In this document: positions 8,860-18,760 of the stretch, in pieces
Position numbering within the stretch: the first letter of the stretch is position 1
Layout: every line of letters begins with the position of its first letter
Source of the DNA: Bacteroidales bacterium
Lineage (GTDB): Bacteria > Bacteroidota > Bacteroidia > Bacteroidales > Muribaculaceae
Length of the DNA: 64,000 nt
Direction: 5' to 3'
NCBI GenBank assembly: GCA_004553485.1
Contig: SFLG01000002.1
Location: 24,855-88,854, forward strand
The notes under the pieces: generated by a model
Seen by the model: only the letters and a program-made list of their open reading frames with translations
Databases searched by the model: none
What the model was told of the DNA's origin: nothing
Position numbers and translations under genes: made by a program

Positions 8860-10212
8860 ATGTCACAGCACAGATATATGCCCCAGACGGCCGAGGACAT
8901 TGAAAAGATGCTCGACCGTTGCGGAGCCGCATCCGTCGACGACCTGTTGGCCGACATCCCGGCCGAGCTGCGGATGAAGGCCCCGTATGACCTGCCGCCC
9001 GAGCACTCCGAGATTGAGGTGCGCCGCTTCTTCAAACGGCTGCGCGACAACAACGAGCCACTGGTATGCTTTGCCGGCGCCGGCTGCTACGACAAATACA
9101 CCCCCGCCGTCATCCCCTCGCTGATGTCTCGCAGCGAATTTCTGACGGCCTACACTCCCTACCAGCCCGAAATCAGCCAGGGCACCCTGCAATACATCTT
9201 CGAGTACCAGTCGATGATGTGCTCGCTGACGGGCCTCGACGTCTGCAACGCCTCGATGTACGACGGCGCCACCGCCACCGCCGAGGCAATGATGATGTGC
9301 GTCGCCGCCGCCCGCAAGCGCAACCGCGTCCTCATCGCCGAGACCGTCAGTCCCGTCGTCCGTCAGGTTGTCGCCACCTACGCCCGTTACCACAAGGTTC
9401 AGCTCGACACCGTGCCGCAGACCGCCGCCGGCGTCACCGACCGCGAGGCCCTGAGCCGTATGCTCGCCGAGGGCGAGCCCGTGGCCGGCGTGATAGTGGC
9501 GTCGCCCAACTACTGGGGCATTCTCGAAGACTTCACCGGCCTGGCCGACGAGGTGCACGGCGCCAAGGCCCTGCTGGTGATGAACTGCCACGCCGCCGAC
9601 CTTGCCGTGGTGCGCACTCCCGCCGACTGGGGCGCCGACATCGCCGTCGGCGAGGCCCAGAGCCTGGGTATGCCCATGAACTACGGCGGTCCCGGCCTGG
9701 GATATATGTGCTGCACAAAGGCACTGATGCGCAAGATGCCAGGACGTATCGTCGGCGCCACCACCGACGCCGAGGGCCGTCGCTGCTTCGTGCTCACCCT
9801 GCAGGCACGCGAACAGCATATCCGCCGCGAGAAGGCCACCTCGAACATCTGCTCAAACCAGGGCATTATGACCCTCTGGGCCGCCATGTACCTGTCGGTG
9901 ATGGGCGAGAAGGGCCTGCGCGAGGCCGCCGAGCTGGGATATGCCGGTGCGCACACTTTGGCCGAGCAGATTGTCGAGACGGGCACGGCCGAGCTGGCCT
10001 ATCCCGAGTCGCCATTCCTCAACGAGTTTGTCGTTCGCCTCAAATACGCCGCCGCCGACGATGTTCTGCTGATGGCACAGGCCCACGGCATCCTTGCCGG
10101 CGTGAAGGTGGACGAGGACAAGCTGCTGATTGCCGTCACCGAGATGCGCACCCAGGACGAGATAGATGATTTAGTGTCAATTTTCAGCTTCTTCACCGAG
10201 GAAACGGCCTGA
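8860..10212 (+). CDS. gcvPA: Glycine dehydrogenase (aminomethyl-transferring) subunit 1
   Basis: This is the N-terminal half of the split glycine decarboxylase P protein. With GcvPB it decarboxylates glycine on PLP and loads GcvH. The 450 residues are normal for GcvPA. Seen are YMPQTAEDIEKML at the N-terminus, the CFAGAGCYDKYTPAVIPS region, PYQPEISQGTLQ, and NYGGPGLGYM in the second half. The true PLP lysine lies in the partner subunit, as expected for split enzymes. It is followed 51 bases later by gcvPB. Confidence 0.95.
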   Translation: MSQHRYMPQTAEDIEKMLDRCGAASVDDLLADIPAELRMKAPYDLPPEHSEIEVRRFFKRLRDNNEPLVCFAGAGCYDKYTPAVIPSLMSRSEFLTAYTPYQPEISQGTLQYIFEYQSMMCSLTGLDVCNASMYDGATATAEAMMMCVAAARKRNRVLIAETVSPVVRQVVATYARYHKVQLDTVPQTAAGVTDREALSRMLAEGEPVAGVIVASPNYWGILEDFTGLADEVHGAKALLVMNCHAADLAVVRTPADWGADIAVGEAQSLGMPMNYGGPGLGYMCCTKALMRKMPGRIVGATTDAEGRRCFVLTLQAREQHIRREKATSNICSNQGIMTLWAAMYLSVMGEKGLREAAELGYAGAHTLAEQIVETGTAELAYPESPFLNEFVVRLKYAAADDVLLMAQAHGILAGVKVDEDKLLIAVTEMRTQDEIDDLVSIFSFFTEETA

Positions 10213-10263
10213 CGGTCAAGTTCTTCACTAAAAGCAAGTCTGTACATCAAATATTTTGAAAAA

Positions 10264-11733
10264 ATGAACAGAGAAGTATACGGAAAATTGATATTCGAGT
10301 GCTCGCAGCCCGGCCGCCGTGCCGTCAAACTGCCCGTCAACACGTATGGCAAGGCCCTCGAAAGCCTCCCCGTCAACCTACTGCGCCACGCCGGTCCCGA
10401 CCTCCCCGAGGTGGACGAGCCCGGGCTGGTGCGCCACTACAATAATCTCAGCACCAACAACTTCGGCGTCGATACGGGCTTCTATCCCCTTGGCTCGTGC
10501 ACAATGAAGTACAATCCCAAAATCAACGAGGAAATTGCCGCTGACCCGGTGACGGGAGGTCTGCACCCGGCCCAGCCCTTCGAGACTGTCCAGGGCGCCC
10601 TCGAGGCATACCACACTCTGCAGGAGTTCCTTAGCGAAATCGGCGGAATGTCGGAGTTCACCCTCAACCCGTATGCCGGAGCACACGGCGAGCTCACCGG
10701 TCTGATGGTGATACACGCCTACCACGACGCCAACGGCGACACCGCCCGCGACAAGGTGATTGTCCCCGACTCGGCCCACGGCACCAACCCTGCCTCGGCC
10801 AACGTCGCCGGCTACAAGATTGTCGAGGTGAAGAGTTTGCCCGACGGCACCGTCGATGTCGACGACCTGCGCTCGAAGCTCGACAACACGGTTGCGGCGA
10901 TGATGATGACCAACCCCAACACGGTGGGCATGTTTGAGAAAAACATCCCCGAAATCGCCCGTCTCGTGCACGAGGTCGGCGGCCTGATGTACTATGACGG
11001 CGCCAACCTCAACCCGATGTTGGGTGTGTCGCGCCCCGGCGACATGGGCTTCGACGTCATGCACGTCAACCTGCACAAGTCGTTCTCCACTCCCCACGGC
11101 GGAGGCGGCCCCGGCAGCGGCCCCGTGGGTGTGCGCAAAGGGCTTGAGAAATTCCTGCCCAACCCCCGAGTATATTGGAACGAGGAGCATGACCAGTACG
11201 AGGTGACCTGCGCCGACGCCGACGCGCTGGGCCGCATCAGCAGCTGGCTCGGCAACTTCGCCGTCGAGATGCGCGCCCTGGCGTACATCCTCACCCTCGG
11301 CGCCGAGGGGCTGGCCCAGGCCGGCCCGATGGCTACGCTCAACGCCAACTATATCAAGGACTCGCTTAAGGACCTGTACAAACTGCCCGTACCGGGTCGC
11401 TGCAAGCACGAGTTTGTCTTCGACGGCCTGGCCGACAAGTCGACGGGGGTAACGACCCTCAACGTGGCCAAGCGCCTGCTCGACTTCGGGTTCCACGCGC
11501 CCACCATCTACTTCCCGCTGCTCTTCCACGAGTCGCTGATGATAGAGCCTACCGAGACGGAGACGCGCGAGACGCTCGACCGCTTCATCGAGGTGATGCG
11601 TCAGATTGCCCGCGAGGCCGCCGAGACGCCCGAGGTGGTGCTCAACGCCCCGCTGACCACGCCCATCGCGCACCCCGACGACACGCAGGCCGCTCTCACT
11701 CCCAAAGTCAAATACGCTGATTTACAGGACTGA
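10264..11733 (+). CDS. gcvPB: Glycine dehydrogenase (aminomethyl-transferring) subunit 2
   Basis: This is the catalytic half of the split P protein, 489 residues. The PLP lysine is in MHVNLHKSFSTPHGGGGPG, and the conserved LGSCTMKYNPK and AGAHGELTGL stretches are present. Its stop codon overlaps the lpd start (TGATG at 11731-11735), showing translational coupling. It works with GcvPA, GcvH and GcvT in glycine breakdown or, in reverse, synthesis. Confidence 0.95.
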   Translation: MNREVYGKLIFECSQPGRRAVKLPVNTYGKALESLPVNLLRHAGPDLPEVDEPGLVRHYNNLSTNNFGVDTGFYPLGSCTMKYNPKINEEIAADPVTGGLHPAQPFETVQGALEAYHTLQEFLSEIGGMSEFTLNPYAGAHGELTGLMVIHAYHDANGDTARDKVIVPDSAHGTNPASANVAGYKIVEVKSLPDGTVDVDDLRSKLDNTVAAMMMTNPNTVGMFEKNIPEIARLVHEVGGLMYYDGANLNPMLGVSRPGDMGFDVMHVNLHKSFSTPHGGGGPGSGPVGVRKGLEKFLPNPRVYWNEEHDQYEVTCADADALGRISSWLGNFAVEMRALAYILTLGAEGLAQAGPMATLNANYIKDSLKDLYKLPVPGRCKHEFVFDGLADKSTGVTTLNVAKRLLDFGFHAPTIYFPLLFHESLMIEPTETETRETLDRFIEVMRQIAREAAETPEVVLNAPLTTPIAHPDDTQAALTPKVKYADLQD

Positions 11734-13064
11734 TGCAAAAGGCTGACCTTATAGTAATAGGAGCCGGCCCCGGCGGCTTCGAGACCGCCGCGGCAGAGGC
11801 CGCGAAGGGCCGCGACGTGGTGATAATCGAACGCGACCTTGCCGGAGGAACCTGTCTAAACCGCGGGTGCATTCCCACCAAGTGCCTGTGCGCCAGCGCG
11901 TCGACTATCTTGACGGTGAAGGCTGCCGCGGAGTTCGGCGTCAACATCCCTGAGGGCGTGACGGCCGACTACGGCAAGGCTGCCGAGCGCATGCGCGGCA
12001 TTGTCGCCGGATTGCGCGCCGACGTGGAGTCGTCGCTGTCTAAGTGCCGGTATGTGCACGGGCAGGCCGCCTTCAACGCCGCCGGCAACGTCGTTGTCGA
12101 CGGTGAGGAATATTCGGCGCCGCAAATTCTCATCGCCACCGGCTCCAGGCCCGCCGCGCTCCCCATCCCGGGGGTCGAGCTGGCCCTGACGAGCGACGAC
12201 TTCCTGCACCTCGACAGCCTCCCCGCTTCGGTGGCTGTGATAGGCGGGGGTGTAATCGGCCTTGAGTTTGCCTCCATAATGGCGGCTTTTGGCACGGAAG
12301 TCACTGTGATAGAATATTGTAAGGAGGTGCTTCCGCCCTTCGACGCCGAGGTGGCCAAGCGCCTGCGCAGCTACCTCAGCCGTCGCGGCATAAAGTTTAT
12401 CACCGGAGCCGCCGTGACAGCTATTGCCGCCGAGGCTGACGGCAAGCGTGCCGTCACCTACACGGGCAAAAAGGGCGAGGCTGTTGTCGTAGCCGACGCC
12501 GTGCTGATGTCGGTGGGACGTCGCGCCGTAGTGCCCGATGGGCTTGCCGAGGCCGGCATAGAGCTGACGCCGCGCGGCTTCATCGCCGTCAATGCCACAA
12601 CCTTCGAGACCTCGCGTCCCGGCGTGTATGCCGTGGGCGACTGCAACGGCCTGGCGATGCTGGCCCATGCCGCAACGGCACAGAGCCGCCGCGTCTTTGG
12701 CGAGGACGTCGACATGTCGGTCATCCCCGCCGCCGTCTTCACCGAGCCGGAGGCCGCGATGGCCGGAATGACGGAGCAGCAGGCCCTCGACGCCGGAATA
12801 GACGCCGCAACGTCAAAGGCAATGTTCGCCGGCAGCGGAAAGGCCCGTGCGATGGGCCATCCCGACGGATTTGTCAAAGTGGTGTACAGCAAAGGCGACC
12901 GCCGCATTTTAGGTGCCCACATCGTCGGCCCCCACGCCGCCGACCTCATCACCGAGCTCGCCCTGGCCATCCAGCGCGCCCTCACCCTTGACGACATCGC
13001 CGTCCGCCTCATCCACACCCATCCCACCCTCGCCGAAGTCGTCTCCGCCGCCTGCTCCCGCTAA
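11733..13064 (+). CDS. lpdA: Dihydrolipoyl dehydrogenase
   Basis: This FAD flavoprotein reoxidises dihydrolipoyl GcvH with NAD+ (the L protein). The 443 residues show the FAD motif IGAGPGGFETAAAEA, the redox disulfide in GGTCLNRGCIPTKC, the NAD-binding VAVIGGGVIGLEFAS, the second FAD site VYAVGDCNG and the C-terminal active-site HTHPTLAEV. It overlaps gcvPB by one base. Its position at the end of the glycine cleavage cluster indicates a dedicated L protein, although it could also serve other lipoyl complexes. Confidence 0.94.
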   Translation: MQKADLIVIGAGPGGFETAAAEAAKGRDVVIIERDLAGGTCLNRGCIPTKCLCASASTILTVKAAAEFGVNIPEGVTADYGKAAERMRGIVAGLRADVESSLSKCRYVHGQAAFNAAGNVVVDGEEYSAPQILIATGSRPAALPIPGVELALTSDDFLHLDSLPASVAVIGGGVIGLEFASIMAAFGTEVTVIEYCKEVLPPFDAEVAKRLRSYLSRRGIKFITGAAVTAIAAEADGKRAVTYTGKKGEAVVVADAVLMSVGRRAVVPDGLAEAGIELTPRGFIAVNATTFETSRPGVYAVGDCNGLAMLAHAATAQSRRVFGEDVDMSVIPAAVFTEPEAAMAGMTEQQALDAGIDAATSKAMFAGSGKARAMGHPDGFVKVVYSKGDRRILGAHIVGPHAADLITELALAIQRALTLDDIAVRLIHTHPTLAEVVSAACSR

Positions 13065-13087
13065 CCACCCGCCACACCCCAACGCCA

Positions 13088-13127
13088 GCCGGGGCCTTAA
13101 AGTCATTTTTGACTTTAAGGCCCCGGC
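13088..13127. terminator. Long bidirectional hairpin between lpdA and ansA
   Basis: A 17-base perfect inverted repeat (13088-13104 and 13111-13127) with a 6-base T-rich loop separates these convergent genes. There is little U run on either side, but the stability and position fit a shared terminator. Confidence 0.75.
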
Positions 13128-13168
13128 CGATTTAGTGTTAAGGACTTTTGGAGCTTTGGGTTGGGGGG

Positions 13169-14206
13169 TTAGAGGACGGTCATTTCGCCGCAGATGGGGC
13201 GGGAGAGGTTGACGACGACGTCGCGGGTGGCGGTGCCGCGGCCAAAGAGGACCATCATTTTGGTGGTGGCGGCTTCGAGGGTCATGTCGTAGCCGCTGAG
13301 GACGCCGGCGGCGGTGAGCATGTCGCCGGAGACGTAGCGGTTGGCGCGTACCGAGCCATCGACACACTGTGTGACGTTGAGGATGACGATGCCGCGGTCG
13401 ATGGCGTCGCGGACGGCGTCGAGGAACCAGGGGGCGGTGGGGGCGTTTCCGGCGCCGTAGGTGCGCATTACCACGCCTTTGATGCCGGGTGTGTGCAGCA
13501 GATGGCGCAGGGTGGTCTCGCATAGGCCGGGGAAGAGGTCGATGATGGTGATGGACCGGTCGAGGTTGTACTGCACACACAGTTTTTTGCCCGTCATGGG
13601 ACGAGCCAGGGCCTCGACGTTGAAGTCTATGCCGAGGCCGATGTGGGCCAGGCGCGGGTAGTTGTTGCTGACAAAGGCGTTGAAGTTGTCGGCGCTGCGT
13701 TTGCTGGCGCGGCATCCGCGCCACAGGTAGTTCTCGAAGAGGATGGCCACCTCGCGCACCATCGGGCCGCCGTCCGAGGCGTCGCGGGCAGCGGCAATCT
13801 GTAGGGCCGTAATCAAGTTTTCCTCACCGTCGGTACGTACCTCGCCGATGGGCAGCTGGCTGCCGGTGATGATGACGGGCTTCATCAGCCCCTCCAACAT
13901 AAACGACAGCGCCGAGGATGTGTAGGCCATGGTGTCGGTGCCGTGCAGCACGACAAAGCCGTCGTATTTGTCGTAGTTGATGTCGATTGTCCGCGCCATC
14001 TCCTGCCAGTGAAAGATGTTCATGTCGCTGGAGTCGATGGGCGGGTTAAACGAGATGTTGTCGATGTGATAGTCCAGCATCTTGACTTTGGGCACGTTCT
14101 CCATCAGGTGGGTGAAGTCGAAGGGAGCGAGGGTCTTTGTGACGGGATCCTCGATCATGCCGATGGTGCCACCGGTATATATTATAAGTATGCGCGGTTG
14201 CTTCAT
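13169..14206 (-). CDS. ansA: Type I L-asparaginase
   Basis: This enzyme hydrolyses asparagine to aspartate and ammonia. The 345-residue protein has both catalytic threonine blocks: IYTGGTIGM near residues 9-17 and VLHGTDTMAYTSSALSF near residue 90, with the catalytic lysine region following. The absence of a signal peptide points to the cytoplasmic type I (AnsA) rather than the periplasmic type II. It lies 70 bases after metG in the same direction, with a 9-base repeat array between them. Confidence 0.92.
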   Translation of the reverse strand: MKQPRILIIYTGGTIGMIEDPVTKTLAPFDFTHLMENVPKVKMLDYHIDNISFNPPIDSSDMNIFHWQEMARTIDINYDKYDGFVVLHGTDTMAYTSSALSFMLEGLMKPVIITGSQLPIGEVRTDGEENLITALQIAAARDASDGGPMVREVAILFENYLWRGCRASKRSADNFNAFVSNNYPRLAHIGLGIDFNVEALARPMTGKKLCVQYNLDRSITIIDLFPGLCETTLRHLLHTPGIKGVVMRTYGAGNAPTAPWFLDAVRDAIDRGIVILNVTQCVDGSVRANRYVSGDMLTAAGVLSGYDMTLEAATTKMMVLFGRGTATRDVVVNLSRPICGEMTVL

Positions 14207-14234
14207 GATGCTGAATTTATGGGTTAATAGGTTT

Positions 14235-14274
14235 CGCTATAATAGCTAAAATAGCTAAGGTAGCTATAATAGCA
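14235..14274. repeat. 9-base array with AGCT core, between metG and ansA
   Basis: AGCT or close variants recur every 9 bases (14235, 14244, 14253, 14262, 14271). The same core and period occur at 26995, 58501 and 61801. Confidence 0.75.
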
Positions 14275-14276
14275 AA

Positions 14277-16322
14277 CTATTTGACTGCGGCGCCGGGGGC
14301 GACGGGGGCCGTGGGACCGATGACGACGAGGCGGCCGTCGCGGTCTTCGGCGCTGAGTATCATGCCCTGGCTTTCGATGCCGCGCAGGCGCCGGGCGGGC
14401 AGGTTGGCGATGAAGCATACCTGCTTGCCCACCAGGTCGGCGGGGTCGTAGAATTTGGCAATGCCGCTGACGATGGTGCGCTTCTCCAGGCCGTCGTCGA
14501 TGAGGAAGCGCAGCAGCTTGTCGGCCTTGGGCACGCGCTCGCACTCGAGCACCGTACCCACGCGGATGTCGGACTTCATAAACGTGTCAAAGTCGACGTC
14601 GGTCTGCTGCGGGGCGGGTTTCCACGACGCCAGGGCGTTCTGGCGGCGGGCCTCCTTGAGGCGTTGCAGCTGGGCCTCCACGGCCTCGTCCTCGATTTTG
14701 TCGAAGAGCAGTTCGGGCTGACCCAGGGCCGAACCGGCCGTCATCATCGAAGCCGAGCCGAGCTCCTGCCACGACAGGCTGTCGAGGCCGAGCATGCGGC
14801 AGAGTTTCTCGGTGGTGAAGGGCATGAACGGCTCAAAGGCCACGGCGATGTTGGCGCAAATCTGCAGGGCGGTGTTGAGAATGGTGGCCACGCGCGCCAT
14901 GTCGCCGGTTTTGGCAACCTTCCAGGGCTCGGTGTCCTGCAGGTATTTGTTGCCGAGGCGGGCGATGTTCATTGCCTCGCGCAGACCTTCGCGCAGGTGG
15001 AAGTTCTCGATGCTCTCGGTGAGGGCACCGCGTATGCGGCCCAGCTCGTCAAAGACGTCGCGGTCGATGCCTTCAAGCTCGCCGGCGGCGGGAACGAGGC
15101 CGCCGAAGTATTTGTGTGTCAGCACCACGGCGCGGTTGACGAAGTTGCCCAGGATGGCCACCAGCTCGCTGTTGTTGCGGGTCTGGAAGTCGGCCCAGGT
15201 GAAGTCGTTGTCCTTTGTCTCCGGGGCGTTGGCCGTGAGGACGTAGCGCAGCACGTCCTGCTTGCCGGGGAAGTCGCGCAGATACTCGTGCAGCCAGACG
15301 GCCCAGTTGCGCGAGGTGGAGATTTTCTCGCCCTCGAGGTTGAGGAATTCGTTGGCGGGGACATTGTCGGGCAGCTGGTAGTTGTCGCCGTAGGCCATGA
15401 GCATGGCGGGGAAGACTATGCAGTGGAAGACGATGTTGTCCTTGCCGATGAAGTTGATGATGCGCGTCTCGGGGTCTTTCCACCACTTCTCCCACGAGTC
15501 GGGCAGCAGCTCTTTGGTGTTGGAGATGTATCCGATGGGAGCGTCGAACCAAACATACAGCACCTTGCCCTCGGCGCCGGGAACGGGGACGGGCACGCCC
15601 CAGTCGAGGTCGCGCGAGACGGCGCGGGGCTGGAGGCCCAGGTCGAGCCACGACTTGCACTGGCCGTACACATTGGTTTTCCACTCCTTGTGGCCTTCGA
15701 GAATCCACTCGCGCAGGGCGGGCTCCCACTGGTCGAGGGGCAGATACCAGTGCTTTGTCTCCTTCAGCTCGGGCACGTTGCCGGTGATGGCGCTGACGGG
15801 GTTGATGAGGTCGGTGGCGGCCAGGCTCGTTCCGCAGGCCTCGCACTGGTCGCCGTAGGCGCGGGGGTTGTGGCAGTGGGGACATTCGCCGGTGACGTAG
15901 CGGTCGGCAAGGAACTGGTTGGCCTTGGGGTCGTAGAGCTGCATCGATGTGCGCTCGATAAACTTGCCGTTGTCGTAGAGGCGGCGGAAGAACTCGCTCG
16001 CCGTCTGCTTGTGTATCTCGCTTGTGGTGCGTCCGTAGACGTCGAAGGATATGCCCAGCTCCTCAAACGAGTCCTTGATGATTTTGTGGTAGCGGTCTAC
16101 TATGTCCTGGGGTGTCACTCCTTCGGCTTTGGCCTTGATGGTGATGGGCACGCCGTGCTCGTCGCTGCCGCCGATGAGCAGGACGTCGCGGCCGTTGAGG
16201 CGCAGATAGCGTGCATAGATGTCGGCGGGGACGTACACGCCGGCCAGATGGCCGATGTGGACGGGGCCGTTGGCGTAGGGGAGAGCCGTGGTGATGAGGG
16301 TGCGTTTGAAGTTCTTGGTCAT
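14277..16322 (-). CDS. metG: Methionyl-tRNA synthetase
   Basis: Charges tRNA-Met. The 681 residues comprise a class I catalytic core with the HIGH motif in [16 protein letters not shown], a zinc-knuckle [18 protein letters not shown] near residue 145, a KMSKS equivalent KISTSR, an anticodon-binding helical domain, and a C-terminal EMAPII/OB-fold tRNA-binding domain ([20 protein letters not shown]) from about residue 570, which supports dimerisation. It follows the TonB-like gene by about 100 bases in the same direction. Confidence 0.96.
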   Translation of the reverse strand: MTKNFKRTLITTALPYANGPVHIGHLAGVYVPADIYARYLRLNGRDVLLIGGSDEHGVPITIKAKAEGVTPQDIVDRYHKIIKDSFEELGISFDVYGRTTSEIHKQTASEFFRRLYDNGKFIERTSMQLYDPKANQFLADRYVTGECPHCHNPRAYGDQCEACGTSLAATDLINPVSAITGNVPELKETKHWYLPLDQWEPALREWILEGHKEWKTNVYGQCKSWLDLGLQPRAVSRDLDWGVPVPVPGAEGKVLYVWFDAPIGYISNTKELLPDSWEKWWKDPETRIINFIGKDNIVFHCIVFPAMLMAYGDNYQLPDNVPANEFLNLEGEKISTSRNWAVWLHEYLRDFPGKQDVLRYVLTANAPETKDNDFTWADFQTRNNSELVAILGNFVNRAVVLTHKYFGGLVPAAGELEGIDRDVFDELGRIRGALTESIENFHLREGLREAMNIARLGNKYLQDTEPWKVAKTGDMARVATILNTALQICANIAVAFEPFMPFTTEKLCRMLGLDSLSWQELGSASMMTAGSALGQPELLFDKIEDEAVEAQLQRLKEARRQNALASWKPAPQQTDVDFDTFMKSDIRVGTVLECERVPKADKLLRFLIDDGLEKRTIVSGIAKFYDPADLVGKQVCFIANLPARRLRGIESQGMILSAEDRDGRLVVIGPTAPVAPGAAVK

Positions 16323-16374
16323 ATCGTTGTGCGTGTTTTTTTTCGGTTGTTATGCCTGTTATGCTGATATCGGT

Positions 16375-16392
16375 GACAGGCAGGTGCCTGTC
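16375..16392. terminator. Short inverted repeat between the tonB-like gene and metG
   Basis: An 8-base perfect stem with a 2-base loop. No T run is present, so termination is uncertain and readthrough into metG is likely. Confidence 0.3.
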
Positions 16393-16420
16393 GTCGAATA
16401 TGTTATATGCTTAGGCTGTG

Positions 16421-17272
16421 TTACTCGCTGTTTGAGAAAGTGAAGGTGATGGTGGCCATCGCCTTTTCGGGAGCGGGGCTTCCGGCGGGACGTGTGAAGG
16501 TGTGGCTGAGGGCCACCTCTTGGCATTGCTCGATAAGATCGGGGTCGGACGATGCCGGGGCTTCGCCTCCGGCGGGGTCGGCCTTTGTGACCTTGCCGTT
16601 GCTGTCGATGGTGAGGCTGAGGACAATCGAGCCGGTCTTGGATGTGCGTATCCTCACGTTGTAGCTGGGCCACTGCCATCCGCCGCCGAGTTTGCCGTGG
16701 CGCACCCCGGCGGTTTTGGAGGTCGAGTTGGCCGGGCCGGCCGAGCGGCTGTCGCCGGACGGGCTGCCCGAGCGGCCTGTGTCGCCCTGGCGGTTGTTGG
16801 CGTTGTTGCGTGCTTTGGCCTTTGCCAGAGCGTTGCTGACGGTCGAGTTTGTGCGGCGCTCCTCGGCCTCGCGGGCCTTTTGGGCGTTCTCGGCTGCGGC
16901 GCCGGGTTTGGTGACCTTAGGCTCGGGCGTCTTTTTTACGGGCGAGGGCTTGGCGGCGGGCGTCTCGCGCTGAGGCGGAGCCACGGGTCCCTGGTCGCGC
17001 AGAGCCGAGCCGCTCTCGGGAGCGGCCTCCGAGGGCACGTCGAGGGGCTCCTCGGTGAGTGCCGGCGCGTCGGCCTGATCGCCCGCTACGGGGGGCTCGG
17101 GCAGCAGCTCCGGCTCGATGAACTCGTCGGCCTGGGCCACGATGTATGGGCTTGGCTCGGGCGGCCATGCCTGGCCGGGGTTCCAGCTCAGGCGGCATAC
17201 GCACAGCAAGAGCGTCAGCAATGCCAGGATTGCCAGGGTCGCCAAAGCCGATATTTCCTGCGAACGGGTCAT
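16421..17272 (-). CDS. TonB-like energy transducer
   Basis: A 283-residue inner-membrane-anchored protein. One N-terminal membrane segment (about residues 8-27) is followed by a long proline- and glutamate-rich linker (about 35-125), an alanine/asparagine-rich stretch, and a C-terminal domain (about 200-283) of TonB/TolA type with NVRIRTSKTGSIVLSLTID and a GKVTKAD strand. With the ExbD- and ExbB-like proteins encoded just upstream it probably carries proton-motive energy to outer-membrane receptors. The pdxJ-exbB-exbD-tonB order is common in Bacteroidetes. Confidence 0.85.
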   Translation of the reverse strand: MTRSQEISALATLAILALLTLLLCVCRLSWNPGQAWPPEPSPYIVAQADEFIEPELLPEPPVAGDQADAPALTEEPLDVPSEAAPESGSALRDQGPVAPPQRETPAAKPSPVKKTPEPKVTKPGAAAENAQKAREAEERRTNSTVSNALAKAKARNNANNRQGDTGRSGSPSGDSRSAGPANSTSKTAGVRHGKLGGGWQWPSYNVRIRTSKTGSIVLSLTIDSNGKVTKADPAGGEAPASSDPDLIEQCQEVALSHTFTRPAGSPAPEKAMATITFTFSNSE

Positions 17273-17355
17273 TAGTGGGTTGTAAGTCAGAGTAATGAGT
17301 GATGAGGTGGGGAGAGGGGGCTATGGGCCGTTGCTGGCCGTTTGGGGCTTGACTG

Positions 17356-17868
17356 TTATCGGTCGAGCTCGCCCGATAACGGTGGGTTTGAAGTGCCGGC
17401 GTCGCCGGTTGTGCCGTCGCCGGTGGCGGGGGTGCCTTCGGGAGCCGGGGCGGCGGTGCCGCGGGGTTTGGTGGCCAGCACCATCTTCAGGTCGTTCTCG
17501 GCGCCGAGGTTAAGCACTTCGATGACACGGCCGTAGGGTGCGCCGGCGTCGCCGTAGATGGCTATGCCGCTTTCGGGGTCCTGTTGCTGGACGCTCTTCA
17601 GAAATTCCACCAGGGCGTCGGAGGTGGCAAACTGCACCGGCTCGGCGTCCTGGTAGGCGCCCCACAGCGTGGAGTCGGCCATAACGTAGACGCGGGTGAC
17701 GGGCTTGAGCTGGGTCTGCTCGGTGGACTCGGGCAGGGTGACCTCGAGCGCGGTGGGGAAGATGAACGTGCTGGTTACCATAAAGAACACCAGCAGCAGA
17801 AACACCACGTCGGTCATCGACGCCATCGAGAAGGTGGCCAGTATGTCGCGTTGTCTTTTAAGGGACAT
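17356..17868 (-). CDS. exbD: ExbD/TolR family biopolymer transport protein
   Basis: A 170-residue protein with one membrane segment near residues 17-37, beginning ATFSMASMTDVVFLLLVFFM, whose aspartate is the proton-translocating residue of the family. It is followed by a periplasmic domain. It forms the stator motor with the ExbB-like protein upstream and drives the TonB-like protein downstream. The C-terminal tail is rich in threonine, glycine and proline and seems unstructured. Confidence 0.9.
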   Translation of the reverse strand: MSLKRQRDILATFSMASMTDVVFLLLVFFMVTSTFIFPTALEVTLPESTEQTQLKPVTRVYVMADSTLWGAYQDAEPVQFATSDALVEFLKSVQQQDPESGIAIYGDAGAPYGRVIEVLNLGAENDLKMVLATKPRGTAAPAPEGTPATGDGTTGDAGTSNPPLSGELDR

Positions 17869-17984
17869 TGGGTTGCGAATTAAGTGGTTGTTAAAACTTG
17901 GGCGATATGCGGGGCGGTTGGGGTACGTTCGTCGTCATTCAACTGCCCGGCGGATTTGCAGCGGCCTGCTGTTGCGAGGGCGTA

Positions 17985-18686
17985 TCAGTGTGCGGGCTCG
18001 TTGAGCAGGTCCATGAAGTTGAGGGTGACGGCCTCCATGCGGTTCATCACCGTGTTGACGCGTGCCACCAGGAAGTTGTAGGCGAACATTGCCACGATGC
18101 CGACGATGAGGCCGGCGACGGTGGTGACCAGGGCGGTGTAGATGCCTCCGGCGAAGTCGCCGATCTGGGCCGAGCTGCCGCTTTGGGCGATGGCGTAGAA
18201 CGACTGCACCATGCCGATTACCGTGCCGAGGAAGCCGATCATGGGCGCGCCGGCGGCGATGGTGGCGAGCCATGTAAAGCCGCGCGAGAGGTTGGCCACC
18301 TCAAGGTTGCCGGTGTTCTCGATGGTGACGAGCACGTCGTTCATGGGGCGTCCGATGCGGCTAATGCCCTTCTGCACCAGGCGGGCGTAGGGGGTGTTGG
18401 TCTCCTTGCACAGGTTGTTGGCGCTCTGCAGTTCGCCTTCGTGGATGTAGTCCTTGATTTTGCTCATAAAGCGCTCGTCGGTGTGGTCGGCCTTGCCGAT
18501 GGCTATTGCGCGCTCGATAAAGACGTAGATGCAAATTGCCAGCAGAACGGCCAGCACAATCATTATCCAGCCTCCGTCGAGGCAGAGTTGCCACAGCGAA
18601 ATCGAGGGGCCGGCGGCGTTTGCGGCCTCGGCGGTGGCTTTGGCGGCGGCGTTTGCGGCGGGAGCCGCGGTTTGTAGCAGGATCAT
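17985..18686 (-). CDS. exbB: MotA/TolQ/ExbB proton channel family protein
   Basis: A 233-residue inner-membrane protein with three membrane segments (about residues 35-55, 135-160, 180-205). The MotA/TolQ/ExbB signature shows in WLATIAAGAPMIGFLGTVIG and in GGIYTALVTTVAGLIVGIVA. An alanine-rich N-terminus precedes the first segment. It is the proton channel partner of ExbD and lies 116 bases upstream of it. Confidence 0.92.
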   Translation of the reverse strand: MILLQTAAPAANAAAKATAEAANAAGPSISLWQLCLDGGWIMIVLAVLLAICIYVFIERAIAIGKADHTDERFMSKIKDYIHEGELQSANNLCKETNTPYARLVQKGISRIGRPMNDVLVTIENTGNLEVANLSRGFTWLATIAAGAPMIGFLGTVIGMVQSFYAIAQSGSSAQIGDFAGGIYTALVTTVAGLIVGIVAMFAYNFLVARVNTVMNRMEAVTLNFMDLLNEPAH

Positions 18687-18760
18687 ATTTTTTAAGGGTG
18701 AAAACAGTTGCTGAAAATTAAGAGATGTGTCTTATACGATGTATATGTCTTGCCTGTCCG

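Noticed and set aside
14664..16367. Long open frame antisense to metG
   Set aside because: The composition is that of a high-GC shadow frame (Gly/Val/Ala/His-rich), and the metG strand encodes a complete, motif-rich synthetase.
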